Part shown: piece by piece, positions 1 through 8,402 of the stretch
How the letters are laid out: every line of letters starts with the position of its first letter
Position numbering within the stretch: the first letter of the stretch is position 1
Assembly (NCBI GenBank): GCA_964548535.1
Contig: CAZJRQ010000010.1
Coordinates: forward strand, 1-64,000
DNA: 64,000 nt
Direction of reading: 5' to 3'
Source: CAZJRQ01 sp964548535
GTDB taxonomy: Bacteria; Bacillota; Clostridia; Oscillospirales; Ruminococcaceae
The notes under the pieces: generated by a model
Database searches by the model: none
Seen by the model: only the letters and a program-made list of their open reading frames with translations
Told to the model about the DNA's origin: nothing
Program-made: the position numbers and the translations under genes

Positions 1-20
1 AAAACTTATAAACTTAAATA

Positions 21-113
21 AAAACAATAAAACTCTGCACACCACAAAGTCGTGACGCTGATTATGGTATAAGCACCAATCACGAGCGAGGTACGAGCGA
101 TGATGCGACTGGG
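21..113. repeat. Direct repeat, copy 1
   Basis: This 93-base block recurs without change exactly 300 bases later at 321-413. Both copies end in a GC-rich segment (CACGAGCGAGGTACGAGCG) that is unlike the AT-rich surroundings. It has no credible coding content. It looks like a dispersed intergenic repeat, but a genome-wide search would be needed to know its copy number. Confidence 0.85.
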
Positions 114-250
114 TGTCCTAGCGCGGACTGCGCGAAGCCCTCGCGGGAAGTTTACTGGTTATGGTGACGTTATGCTGCTCGGGGTCCTGGCGCGGACGGC
201 GCAGAGCCCTCGTGGAAAGTTTGTTGGTGATTGTGACGTTATGTTGCTCG
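111..250. repeat. Two tandem 70-base GC-rich units
   Basis: Unit 1 (111-180) and unit 2 (181-250) align end to end at high but imperfect identity. Shared blocks include the GGTCCT/GTCCTAGCGCGGAC region, AGCCCTCG and GTGACGTTATG. They sit between the two direct repeats at 21-113 and 321-413, giving an A-B-B-A arrangement. A short open frame across them is a by-product of the repetition and is not annotated. Confidence 0.75.
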
Positions 251-320
251 GGTGTGCGGGGGGGAATGTTTTTGGGTTTTATAATTTGTATTTTGTGTTT
301 AAAATTTATAACTTAAATAA

Positions 321-413
321 AAAACAATAAAACTCTGCACACCACAAAGTCGTGACGCTGATTATGGTATAAGCACCAATCACGAGCGAGGTACGAGCGA
401 TGATGCGACTGGG
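321..413. repeat. Direct repeat, copy 2
   Basis: Second copy of the 93-base block at 21-113, in the same orientation and identical over that length. It lies directly downstream of the stop codon of the minus-strand gene at 436-1182 and is followed by a GC-rich hairpin. Confidence 0.85.
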
Positions 414-415
414 GT

Positions 416-433
416 CCAGGGGCACGCCCCTGG
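416..433. repeat. GC-rich hairpin at repeat edge
   Basis: CCAGGGG (416-422) and CCCCTGG (427-433) form a perfect 7-bp stem with a 4-base loop, just past the stop codon of the minus-strand gene. It has no T-run, so it is not an obvious intrinsic terminator. It looks like the end of the repeat element. Confidence 0.6.
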
Positions 434-435
434 GG

Positions 436-1182
436 CTAGGACTTGATTGTGCCGGCGTTGTATTCTAGGTTGAATATTTTCCAGGACATTCCTACTTTGC
501 CTACATAACAGTTGTATCTGAATACGTCCGGTTCTTCCTTTTCTGAACCGCTGAATGTTGCTTCAACTACTACTACATACGCTTCTCTTATGTTTGGAGT
601 TTTGCCGTATGCGGCTTTGTATTCGCTCATGTCCATATCATCTTTGAGCTCTTCTTCTTTTCCGCATGTGATTTTTATGTTGAAGTTTTCTCCGTATTCA
701 TCTACGAAATCTGCCATGAACGCATCCATGTATTCTTCTTTGCTGTAGTCTAGTTCTTTGCGTTCTGCTAGGTAATCTTTTTTCATGTCGGACGGAAAGC
801 AATCAGCAAATTTGTCAAAATCACGGTCGTTCATTGAGTTGAAATACTGATATATAACTTCTGTTTTTTCCTCGCTGAAGATTTTTCCGCTTGAAGCTAA
901 AACGGCTATGATTACGCCAATTGCAACAACTATTATTAAAATCAGCATTGTTTTTCGGTCTTTTGGAGTGCTGTGCTTTTTTGTTTGTGGTGCGTTCTCG
1001 CGTTTTTCACGCTGTTTGTCGTAATACTCTTTTTTCTCTTCATCGGTCATAAAGCGTTCGGGCTTAGTTGTTTGCTTGTACTTTTCAAGCTGTTTTGATG
1101 TAACATCTGGCTTGCCGTATCCACACTTTTCACAGTAGTCGCCGTTATAATATTCACCGCATGATTTACATATTTTAGACAT
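436..1182 (-). CDS. Zinc-ribbon membrane-anchored protein, unknown function
   Basis: This protein of 248 residues starts with a zinc ribbon: CKSC at residues 5-8 and CEKC at 17-20. A charged linker of about 55 residues follows, then one hydrophobic segment at about residues 79-96 (LILIIVVAIGVIIAVLAS), then an acidic extracytoplasmic domain of about 150 residues. The layout matches the many Firmicute proteins with a zinc ribbon, one transmembrane helix and a sensor-like domain. The outer domain resembles DUF4878/NTF2-like lipoprotein folds only in general character. No function is assigned. It is monocistronic, with its own consensus promoter at 1229-1257. The start is the ATG at 1182, followed directly by the zinc ribbon. 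Confidence 0.75.
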   Translation of the reverse strand: MSKICKSCGEYYNGDYCEKCGYGKPDVTSKQLEKYKQTTKPERFMTDEEKKEYYDKQREKRENAPQTKKHSTPKDRKTMLILIIVVAIGVIIAVLASSGKIFSEEKTEVIYQYFNSMNDRDFDKFADCFPSDMKKDYLAERKELDYSKEEYMDAFMADFVDEYGENFNIKITCGKEEELKDDMDMSEYKAAYGKTPNIREAYVVVVEATFSGSEKEEPDVFRYNCYVGKVGMSWKIFNLEYNAGTIKS

Positions 1183-1228
1183 TAATAATACCTCGTAAGT
1201 TTGATTTTTGAAATTAGTTGTAACTTAT

Positions 1229-1257
1229 ATTTTACCCCATATATCACGTTTTGTCAA
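1229..1257 (-). promoter_or_regulatory. Sigma-A promoter for the zinc-ribbon gene
   Basis: On the minus strand, TTGACA (1257-1252), a 17-base spacer and TAAAAT (1234-1229) form a near-perfect vegetative promoter about 45 bases upstream of the start codon at 1182. Confidence 0.8.
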
Positions 1258-1326
1258 CCGTCACAAATGCAAGTTGAGCGACTATTTAATTGCAATTCGG
1301 CTTAAATATGTAAAATAATAACACAA

Positions 1327-1366
1327 GGAAAAAATAAGCAGTATCATATTGAGTACTGCTTATTTT
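1327..1366 (-). terminator. Intrinsic terminator after diguanylate cyclase gene
   Basis: 13-bp perfect arms AAAATAAGCAGTA (1331-1343) and TACTGCTTATTTT (1354-1366) with a 10-base loop. On the minus strand the stem is followed by more T residues, so it ends the transcript of the gene at 1384-3021. The A/T symmetry could let it work in both directions. Confidence 0.8.
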
Positions 1367-1383
1367 AGATTGTATTTTAGTAT

Positions 1384-3021
1384 TTAGGAGTTAGCATTAA
1401 AAATTTTTAGACACCCTTTATTGTTTCTCTTTGCATCATACAATGCTATGTCTGCATGTTTATACAGCATTTCAAAAGAATCTTTTCTGCTGTTCGAAAA
1501 TTCAAGACCTATACTTATTGAGGTACTATTGTTTTCTTGTTCAGCTGCTTTCTTTACATCGTCAACTATTGATTGACACACATCTATTGCATAGTCTTTG
1601 TTTGGAATATCGGTAAGATACACCAGAAATTCATCTCCGCCAAATCTCACAATGTAATCAAGTTTAGTGCATTTTGACCTTATAATACGACTGATTTTTT
1701 TAAGGCAGAGGTCTCCGTTATGGTGCCCTAGAGTATCATTGATTTGTTTGAAGTTATCAACATCAAGCATACAAACTGCGTGGATTGAATTTTTATAGTA
1801 TGAAGAATTAAGCTCGGTCTCAATTGGTGAAATTGCATTTCGGTTATATAAACCAGTTAGATGGTCTTCCTTTGCCATTTTATTTGCTTTTTTATATTCA
1901 ACTTTGGCAGTTGTGTTATTAAGCAGGATAATAATTTTTTGAGGCTGTTTATCTCGTATAAATAGTATTTTTCCTTCAAACCATTCAATATTAAATGAAT
2001 TTTTTAGCCTGAAACGAGTACTAATAAATTTTTTGTCTGTATTATTTAGCTGACTTTTTAAATGTTCAATATCAAATGTTTTTTTGAAAGTGTCAACATC
2101 GTCTTCGTAAATAGAATTCTTTGCGAGTTTTTCACATTCATCCGGAAAATATCCACAAAGAGGTACGCTGAAGTTGCTTTTACTATTTAGAGTAATTTGA
2201 TCATAATTATAAGTTTGCATATTTATTTCAGAAATTATATCTACATTATTACTTAAAATAGGAAATATATCAAACGAACTGAACGGCAAAAATACTGATA
2301 TTGTTTTTAGTATAATAACAACGAATTTTCTGTCGGCATCTTGTGTGGGATAGACAATATCCAGTTTATTTGGTTCTGCTTTATGCTCGCTTTTTTTTGT
2401 AAAATTCACAAAAATACTTTTCGATTTTTCTAAGCCGTTGGCTACGTCATAACATGAAGATAAGATTTTTTTATGCGATCCGGAATCAAAATAAGTTAGC
2501 ATATCAATATTATCTTCTAAATTTATTTTAACAAGGTCTAGCAAAGATAAAAACATATCATTAAAATGACACAGTATTAATTGGTTTCCTATTAATTCTA
2601 CAGCAACTGCGGGAAGAATATTGTCAACAAAAACGTCTTTTTTGATTATATGTTTCAAGCCGTTTTCGGTGTGCTTTTTAAAACGTTTTGCTGCATTATT
2701 TACTCTTAAAAGAAATATTTCATCCGGTATTGGCTCTGTGATGATTTCTGTTATTTTATAATTGTTGAGTCTATCAATTGGATCATCAAAGCACTCCCAA
2801 TCATCTTGTGAAATAATAACTATTTTATTAACTGCATTTAATGAGGGGGGTTCGTGATGAATGTAAGACTTAAATGCTTTATAAGAAAAAATTACGAATG
2901 CTGCACCAATATTATTATTCGGGTTGTTATAGTCAATAGTTTCTAAAGTATAATTTTTTTCTAGCAAATCAATATATTTATCAAGTTCATTATTCAGTGA
3001 ATAATATAGTATATTTGTCAT
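1384..3021 (-). CDS. GGDEF-domain diguanylate cyclase, soluble
   Basis: Predicted to make cyclic-di-GMP from two GTP. The C-terminal 165 residues form a full GGDEF domain with DHLTGLYNR at its start, DVDNFKQIND, and an intact GGDEF active-site loop about 85 residues from the C-terminus. There is no RxxD inhibitory site five residues upstream (TKLD is found there), so product inhibition may be lost. The N-terminal 110 residues look like a degenerate receiver-type domain, and the middle is PAS-like around the WFEGKILFIRD region. No transmembrane segment is seen, so it is likely cytosolic. Start chosen at the ATG at 3021; an in-frame GTG at 3030 is possible. Not part of an operon. Confidence 0.85.
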   Translation of the reverse strand: MTNILYYSLNNELDKYIDLLEKNYTLETIDYNNPNNNIGAAFVIFSYKAFKSYIHHEPPSLNAVNKIVIISQDDWECFDDPIDRLNNYKITEIITEPIPDEIFLLRVNNAAKRFKKHTENGLKHIIKKDVFVDNILPAVAVELIGNQLILCHFNDMFLSLLDLVKINLEDNIDMLTYFDSGSHKKILSSCYDVANGLEKSKSIFVNFTKKSEHKAEPNKLDIVYPTQDADRKFVVIILKTISVFLPFSSFDIFPILSNNVDIISEINMQTYNYDQITLNSKSNFSVPLCGYFPDECEKLAKNSIYEDDVDTFKKTFDIEHLKSQLNNTDKKFISTRFRLKNSFNIEWFEGKILFIRDKQPQKIIILLNNTTAKVEYKKANKMAKEDHLTGLYNRNAISPIETELNSSYYKNSIHAVCMLDVDNFKQINDTLGHHNGDLCLKKISRIIRSKCTKLDYIVRFGGDEFLVYLTDIPNKDYAIDVCQSIVDDVKKAAEQENNSTSISIGLEFSNSRKDSFEMLYKHADIALYDAKRNNKGCLKIFNANS

Positions 3022-3221
3022 TAAAATCACATCATTTCCGTTATTATATATGTTAATATTATTATATCATACAAAATCGGTGTTTTCAAGGGATTTTCGA
3101 AAAAATATTAATTTTTCTTGAAAATTTCGTTTTTGATTAACTTATTAATTAATTGGGATTTTATACAGTAAATTGTTTTTTGAAAAGTTTCGTTTGTATC
3201 TTGATTTTTATTTTTGATAGT

Positions 3222-3253
3222 AAAAAAGAGCCTGCATAAAAATGCAAGCCCTT
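3222..3253 (-). terminator. Intrinsic terminator after phosphosugar mutase gene
   Basis: On the minus strand an AAGGGCTTGCAT...ATGCAGGCTCTT stem with a short T-rich loop is followed by TTTTTT, 20 bases past the stop codon at 3274. The stem has two mismatches or wobbles. Confidence 0.7.
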
Positions 3254-3273
3254 AATATTATATTGGTAACAAT

Positions 3274-4992
3274 TTAGAATCCAAGAATGTTCTTGAAATC
3301 GTCTGAAATAACTTCTTCAAGCTTTTCAGCCTCTGCACGAGTATCAGCAATTGTTGTATAGTAAGCCTTAATCTTTGGCTCTGTGCCTGATGGTCTGATA
3401 ATTACTGATGCACCATTCTCAAGCTCAAATGCCAAAACATCTGACTTTGGAAGTGTGATTTCAGTTGTAGCACCTGTTTCAAAATTCTTCTCTTCTGATG
3501 CAATATAGTCAGCAAATGCAAGAACCTTTAGTCCACCGATAACCTTTGGAGTTTCAGTTCTAAGCATAGACATAAGCTCTTTCATTCTCTCCATACCAGT
3601 TGCACCCTCGCAAGTGAATGACTTTTGAGTATGAACATAGTTGCCGTACGTATTGTACATTTTTTCTCTTGCCTCAAGAAGTGTAACGCCCTTTGTTCTG
3701 TAGAATGCAGCCATTTCACAGATAAGCATTGAAGCTACTACTGCGTCCTTATCACGAACATAAGAACCAGCTAGGTAACCATAGCTCTCTTCAAATCCGA
3801 ATACATATCTATCATTTTCATTGTCTTTCTCAAGGAAACCAATCTGCTCGCCGATAAACTTAAATCCAGTTAGAACGTTGCGAAGTTCAACATTATATTT
3901 CTCAGCAATTGCTTTAACAATGTCAGTAGTAACAATTGTTTTAACAGCAACAGGATTTTTTGGCATTGTGCCAAGCTTTGTTCTTTCATCACAAATATAC
4001 TCAAGAAGCATAGCGCCCACTTCATTACCTGTGAACAAAACGTACTCGCCATTTGGATCAGGAACTGCGATACCTACACGGTCACAGTCTGGATCTGTTG
4101 CAAGAAGAAGGTCAGGCTTTACTGTATTACAAAGCTCGATGCCCTTTGCAAGAGCCTCTTTTATTTCTGGATTTGGGAATGGGCAAGTAGGGAAGTTTCC
4201 GTCTGGATTTTCCTGCTCAGGAACAACAGTAACTTCTTGAATGCCGATTTTCTTTAGTATTGCACGTACAGGCTTGTTTCCAGCACCATTAAGTGGAGTA
4301 TAAACTACCTTTAGTCCGCTGTCAGCAACAAGCTCAGTGTGAACACCCTGCTCAGATACTTTTTCAAGATAAGCGTCAATAACGTCTTGTCCGATAATAT
4401 TAATCATGCCAGACTTTACGCCGTCGTCAAATGAAACAAGCTTTGCTCCGTCAAACATTGGAACATCATTAATCTTGCCGATAACGATATTAGCAACGTC
4501 AAGAGTAATCTGACAGCCGTCTTCACCGTAAACCTTGTAACCATTATACTTACCAGGGTTGTGTGAAGCTGTTACAACAATACCAGCGGCACAGTTTAGA
4601 TATCTAACAGCCCATGAAAGCATTGGAGTAGGCATAAGCTCTGGATAGATATAAACCTTGATTCCGTTTGCAGCCAAAACAGCAGCTGCCTCTTTAGCGA
4701 AAACGTCAGACTTAATACGGCTATCATAAGCAATAGCAACTGAACCGTTTTCAAAAGCACCGTTTACATAGTCAGCTAGACCTTGTGTAGCACGTCTGAT
4801 TGTATAAATGTTTAGTCGGTAAGCACCAGCACCGATTACACCTCTTAGTCCGCCTGTACCGAATTCAAGATTGCGATAAAAACGGTCATTAATTGCCTCT
4901 TCATCATTTGCAATAGATTTAAGCTCAGTCTGCAAATCAGCATCATCAACAGCCTTTTCGCACCATAGCTTATAAAGTTCCATCTCTGTCAT
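3274..4992 (-). CDS. pgcA: Phosphoglucomutase/phosphomannomutase family enzyme
   Basis: Alpha-D-phosphohexomutase that interconverts hexose 1- and 6-phosphates, most likely glucose-1-P and glucose-6-P, feeding cell-wall and exopolysaccharide sugar nucleotides. The 572-residue length is normal for the Firmicute PgcA/YhxB type. Visible motifs are the phosphoserine loop TASHNP (residues 141-146, Ser143), the Mg-binding loop DPDCDR (300-305), the sugar-binding GFEESYG loop, and the phosphate-binding RPSGTEPK near the C-terminus. The start at 4992 has GAGGTGA six bases upstream. It stands alone between a promoter at 5035-5062 and a terminator at 3222-3253. The symbol follows the Bacillus name; exact sugar specificity is inferred. 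Confidence 0.93.
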   Translation of the reverse strand: MTEMELYKLWCEKAVDDADLQTELKSIANDEEAINDRFYRNLEFGTGGLRGVIGAGAYRLNIYTIRRATQGLADYVNGAFENGSVAIAYDSRIKSDVFAKEAAAVLAANGIKVYIYPELMPTPMLSWAVRYLNCAAGIVVTASHNPGKYNGYKVYGEDGCQITLDVANIVIGKINDVPMFDGAKLVSFDDGVKSGMINIIGQDVIDAYLEKVSEQGVHTELVADSGLKVVYTPLNGAGNKPVRAILKKIGIQEVTVVPEQENPDGNFPTCPFPNPEIKEALAKGIELCNTVKPDLLLATDPDCDRVGIAVPDPNGEYVLFTGNEVGAMLLEYICDERTKLGTMPKNPVAVKTIVTTDIVKAIAEKYNVELRNVLTGFKFIGEQIGFLEKDNENDRYVFGFEESYGYLAGSYVRDKDAVVASMLICEMAAFYRTKGVTLLEAREKMYNTYGNYVHTQKSFTCEGATGMERMKELMSMLRTETPKVIGGLKVLAFADYIASEEKNFETGATTEITLPKSDVLAFELENGASVIIRPSGTEPKIKAYYTTIADTRAEAEKLEEVISDDFKNILGF

Positions 4993-5034
4993 ATAATCAC
5001 CTCATAATAATATTTACTAATTGATACAATAATT

Positions 5035-5062
5035 ATTATACCACATTTTAAAGCTAACGCAA
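5035..5062 (-). promoter_or_regulatory. Probable promoter for phosphosugar mutase gene
   Basis: On the minus strand TTGCGT (5062-5057), a 16-base spacer and a perfect TATAAT (5040-5035) lie about 45 bases upstream of the start codon. The -35 box is weak. Confidence 0.55.
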
Positions 5063-5207
5063 GCAAATTAATGAAAAAACTTATGCTTGTTTAACTTCTC
5101 GTTATTATTATACCAAATACCGAAAATATTGTCAATGATATTAGGGCGATTTAACCAAAAAAAGATGTGAAATTTACATCATATTCCTTTTTTATCTGCT
5201 AAATGTA

Positions 5208-5236
5208 TTGATTTTATAAAAATGCTGTGATATACT
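5208..5236 (+). promoter_or_regulatory. Probable promoter for alpha/beta hydrolase operon
   Basis: TTGATT (5208-5213), a 17-base spacer and TATACT (5231-5236) lie about 65 bases before the start at 5302. It would drive the hydrolase gene and the closely spaced yifB homologue downstream. Confidence 0.6.
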
Positions 5237-5301
5237 AATTACATATATAATTTATTAGAGGATTTCTATTAGAAATTCAATTTTAGGGAGTATGATTTGA
5301 T

Positions 5302-6243
5302 ATGTGTACAAAAATAAAATCGACATTTAAAAGTCGTGATGAAATTCATGATATCAGCTATCATGTTTGGTTTCCTAAGGGCGAAGTTAGAGGGGTTGTG
5401 CAGATTTCTCACGGAATGTGTGAATATGCTTTAAGATATAGTGATTTTGCAAAGTTTTTGACAGAGTGCGGTTATGTTGTTTGTGCGAACGACCATTTAG
5501 GTCATGGTGACAGTATTAATTCAATGGACGAGTTGGGGTATTTTTGCGAAAATGACGGCTGGCAGACAGTTGTTGCTGATTTGCATACATTAACTATGAT
5601 AATGAAGAAAAATTATCCTGATGTTCCTTACTTTTTGTTTGGACACAGCATGGGAAGTTTTATGGCTAGGGCTTACTGTATTAAGTTTGGTAGGGAACTT
5701 GACGGGGTTATTCTTTGCGGTACTAGTTCTGGTATGGACGGTATGCACAGGGTTATTTCGGTGATATCTAATTACAAGCGTCTTCGCGGGGACAGGTATA
5801 GAAGTAAGATTGTGAATAATTTAGCTTTTGGTGCGTACAATCGAAAAATTGAAAATCACAGGACACCTTATGACTGGGTGTCGTCTGACGAAGATGTTGT
5901 TGACAAATATAATATTGATGAGAAATGCAACTTTACTTTTACGATAAACGGATTTGAAAATCTGACATCGGTATTGTGGTATGTAAATAATGATAAATGG
6001 TATACTGCTTTACGCAAGGATTTGCCTATTTATTTGATTGCTGGAGATGCTGATCCTGTCGGTCATTACGGCAAGGGTGTTAGGGATGTTTACAAAAAGC
6101 TTAGGGCTTATCAGTGTGATGCAAAGATTAAGATTTATCCTGATTTAAGGCATGAGCTTTTGAATGAGAAGAAGAATGATGAGGTTTACAGTGATGTGCT
6201 TGCGTTTTTAAATAAGCATGTTTCTAGTTACAAACAAATTTGA
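5302..6243 (+). CDS. Alpha/beta hydrolase, monoacylglycerol-lipase-like
   Basis: This serine hydrolase of 313 residues is close in pattern to the lysophospholipase/monoacylglycerol lipase family (Hydrolase_4). It has an oxyanion region HGMCEY (residues 37-42), DHLGHGDS (64-71), the nucleophile elbow GHSMG (114-118, Ser116), a likely acid in AGDADPVG, and the catalytic histidine in DLRHELLNE near the C-terminus. No signal peptide is seen, so it is probably cytosolic and acts on lipid esters. The substrate is inferred only. The start at 5302 has AGGGAG 11 bases upstream. The next gene begins 18 bases after the stop, so the two are likely co-transcribed. Confidence 0.85.
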   Translation: MCTKIKSTFKSRDEIHDISYHVWFPKGEVRGVVQISHGMCEYALRYSDFAKFLTECGYVVCANDHLGHGDSINSMDELGYFCENDGWQTVVADLHTLTMIMKKNYPDVPYFLFGHSMGSFMARAYCIKFGRELDGVILCGTSSGMDGMHRVISVISNYKRLRGDRYRSKIVNNLAFGAYNRKIENHRTPYDWVSSDEDVVDKYNIDEKCNFTFTINGFENLTSVLWYVNNDKWYTALRKDLPIYLIAGDADPVGHYGKGVRDVYKKLRAYQCDAKIKIYPDLRHELLNEKKNDEVYSDVLAFLNKHVSSYKQI

Positions 6244-6261
6244 TAAAAAGGACTTTAAAAT

Positions 6262-7791
6262 ATGTTTTCAAAAGTGAATAGTTTGGGGCTTATGGGGCTG
6301 AATGCTTTTCCTGTTTTCGTTGAAATTGAGGCGAGCAAGGGAATGCAGAGTTTTGATATTGTTGGACTTGCTGACGCGGCTGTTCGTGAGAGCCGTGAGA
6401 GGATACGCTCGGCACTTAGGAGCAGTAATATAAATTTTCCGACACAGAGTGTTATGGTGAATTTAGCACCTGCTGACAAGAAAAAATCGGGCTCGGTTCA
6501 TGATTTAGCTATTGCTGTGGCTTTGCTTTCGGTGCTTGGTTTTTGCAGTGATGAGCAGATTGAGAAGTCGGCTTTTATTGGTGAGGTTTCGCTTAGCGGT
6601 GAGATTAGAAGTGTTCAGGGTGTTTTGCCTATGACGATTTTGGCTCAGCAATTGGGATATAAAGAAATATATGTGCCTAATGAAAATGCTAGAGAGGCGT
6701 CAGTTGTTGAGGGTATTAAGGTTTTTGCTGTTGAGAGTGTTGCACAGCTTGTTTTGCATTTTGCTGGCAATGTTTTGATAAAAGAGCAGACTATGTATCC
6801 TATCAGCGATGAAGAATTTTTTACGACGCTTGATTTTGCTGATGTTAAGGGACAGCAGAATGCTAAGAAAGCTTTGGAGATTGCGGCCGCAGGAAGTCAC
6901 AATTTGCTCATGCTGGGCACACCAGGCTCTGGAAAATCAATGCTTGCGAAGAGAATGCCGTCCATTTTACCTAAGATGACTTTTGAGGAGTCGATTGAGG
7001 CTACAAATGTACATTCAGTAGCAGGTCTGCTTGACAAGGACAGTCCGCTTATAACACAGCGACCATTTCGCTCACCGCACCACACTGTTTCTGCGGCTGG
7101 GCTTTCGGGCGGTGGAAGTATTCCGCGACCTGGAGAGATTTCGCTTGCTCACAACGGCTTGTTGTTTTTAGATGAGTTGGCTGAATTTTCTCGCATTGCT
7201 TTAGAGATTTTGCGTCAGCCTTTGGAGGATCAGAAAGTTACGATTTCAAGGGCTATGGGAAGTATTACATATCCATGTTCGTTTATGCTGATTGCGGCTA
7301 TGAATCCTTGTCACTGCGGATATTACGGTCATCCTACTAGAAAATGCATTTGCAGTCCTAAGCAAGTTTCTAGCTATTTATCAAAGGTATCTGGTCCGCT
7401 TTTGGACAGGTTTGATATTCATGTTGAGGTAGCACCTGTTGAGTTTTCAGATTTATCATCCGATAAAAAAGAAGAGTCGTCTGAGGCAATTCGTGAGCGT
7501 GTTCAGAAAGCTAGAGATATTCAAAACGCTAGGTTTAGAGGTACTGATGTTACTTGCAATTCTAAAATCACCAGTGACATAATTCGTGATGTTTGTCCTG
7601 TTACTGATGACGCTCGTGAAATGCTTCGTGATGTTTTTGACAGGCTTGGATTGTCGGCTCGTGCTTATGATAAGATTTTAAAGGTTGCAAGGACTTGTGC
7701 TGATATGGACAACAGCGAGGTTATCGGCAAGGCACACATTGCTCAGGCTGTGCAGTATCGGAGTTTGGATAGGAAGTATTGGAATGGGTAG
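6262..7791 (+). CDS. YifB family Mg-chelatase-like AAA ATPase (ComM-like)
   Basis: Full-length member (509 residues) of the YifB/ComM family. It has an N-terminal Lon-protease-like fold domain (about 1-170), an AAA+ magnesium-chelatase-type ATPase core with Walker A GTPGSGKS (219-226) and a Walker B in the LLFLDELAEF segment, and a Mg_chelatase C-terminal domain. ComM of Vibrio is a hexameric helicase that promotes branch migration during natural transformation; the role in Clostridia is not established. It follows the hydrolase gene at 18 bases and precedes an acetyltransferase gene with almost no gap. Cysteines clustered near PCHCGYYGHPTRKCIC form the zinc-binding insertion usual in the family. 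Confidence 0.93.
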   Translation: MFSKVNSLGLMGLNAFPVFVEIEASKGMQSFDIVGLADAAVRESRERIRSALRSSNINFPTQSVMVNLAPADKKKSGSVHDLAIAVALLSVLGFCSDEQIEKSAFIGEVSLSGEIRSVQGVLPMTILAQQLGYKEIYVPNENAREASVVEGIKVFAVESVAQLVLHFAGNVLIKEQTMYPISDEEFFTTLDFADVKGQQNAKKALEIAAAGSHNLLMLGTPGSGKSMLAKRMPSILPKMTFEESIEATNVHSVAGLLDKDSPLITQRPFRSPHHTVSAAGLSGGGSIPRPGEISLAHNGLLFLDELAEFSRIALEILRQPLEDQKVTISRAMGSITYPCSFMLIAAMNPCHCGYYGHPTRKCICSPKQVSSYLSKVSGPLLDRFDIHVEVAPVEFSDLSSDKKEESSEAIRERVQKARDIQNARFRGTDVTCNSKITSDIIRDVCPVTDDAREMLRDVFDRLGLSARAYDKILKVARTCADMDNSEVIGKAHIAQAVQYRSLDRKYWNG

Positions 7792-7796
7792 GGGAA

Positions 7797-8273
7797 ATGA
7801 ATAAATATATTTTTTCTTTAGCGAACATTGATAATACTAACGAAATTTTTGAGCTGTATAAAAGTCTTGTTGACACTCCTGGCTGTGCTTTGAATTCTGA
7901 GTATCCTACTATTGATGATGTAGCGGGACACATAAAAAGCAATTCGCTATACATTTTAAAAGAGAATGAGAAAATAATTGCGGCTGCGGTGGCTGGGGAT
8001 AGCGGTGAAATGGAAAGCATAGTCTCTATGGGAAATCTATGTGAACTGGCACTCGTTGGGGTTTTATCTTCAAATCAAAACATGGGTGTTGGGAGTGTTT
8101 TACTTCAAAATGTTTTTGATGCTGTCAAAGAAATAGGATTTGACGGTATAAGATTGCTTGTGAGCAGGACTAATCCGCCTGCTTTGGCGTTGTATGAGAA
8201 AAATGGGTTTGTGCGAGGTCAAGAGATTTCTATGTATGGGATTGATTTTTATTATTATCAGATGATTTTTTGA
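7797..8273 (+). CDS. GNAT-family N-acetyltransferase
   Basis: Small single-domain GNAT protein (158 residues from the ATG at 7797). The acetyl-CoA-binding segment is the QNMGVGSVLL loop, followed by the LALYEKNGF motif typical of the last strands of the fold. It transfers an acetyl group from acetyl-CoA to an unknown amine, and nothing in the sequence shows the acceptor. The gene starts six bases past the stop of the YifB gene. An in-frame TTG at 7779 would give an overlap and six more residues; the ATG was preferred. Confidence 0.8.
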   Translation: MNKYIFSLANIDNTNEIFELYKSLVDTPGCALNSEYPTIDDVAGHIKSNSLYILKENEKIIAAAVAGDSGEMESIVSMGNLCELALVGVLSSNQNMGVGSVLLQNVFDAVKEIGFDGIRLLVSRTNPPALALYEKNGFVRGQEISMYGIDFYYYQMIF

Positions 8274-8402
8274 CTAAGAGTTTTATGTGATGAAAGTGCG
8301 TAAATACGGTAATGTTAAGTTTGGTTGACAGATTTCAAAGGGGAATTGGTAGACTTTTTTTATGCGATATGTTAGGCTTATGATAAAGAAAGGGTGATGA
8401 AA

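Noticed and set aside
100..330. 76-residue ORF with two repeats of a VLARTARSPRGKF-like segment
   Set aside because: It only translates the tandem 70-base DNA units, has no ribosome site and no homologous pattern.
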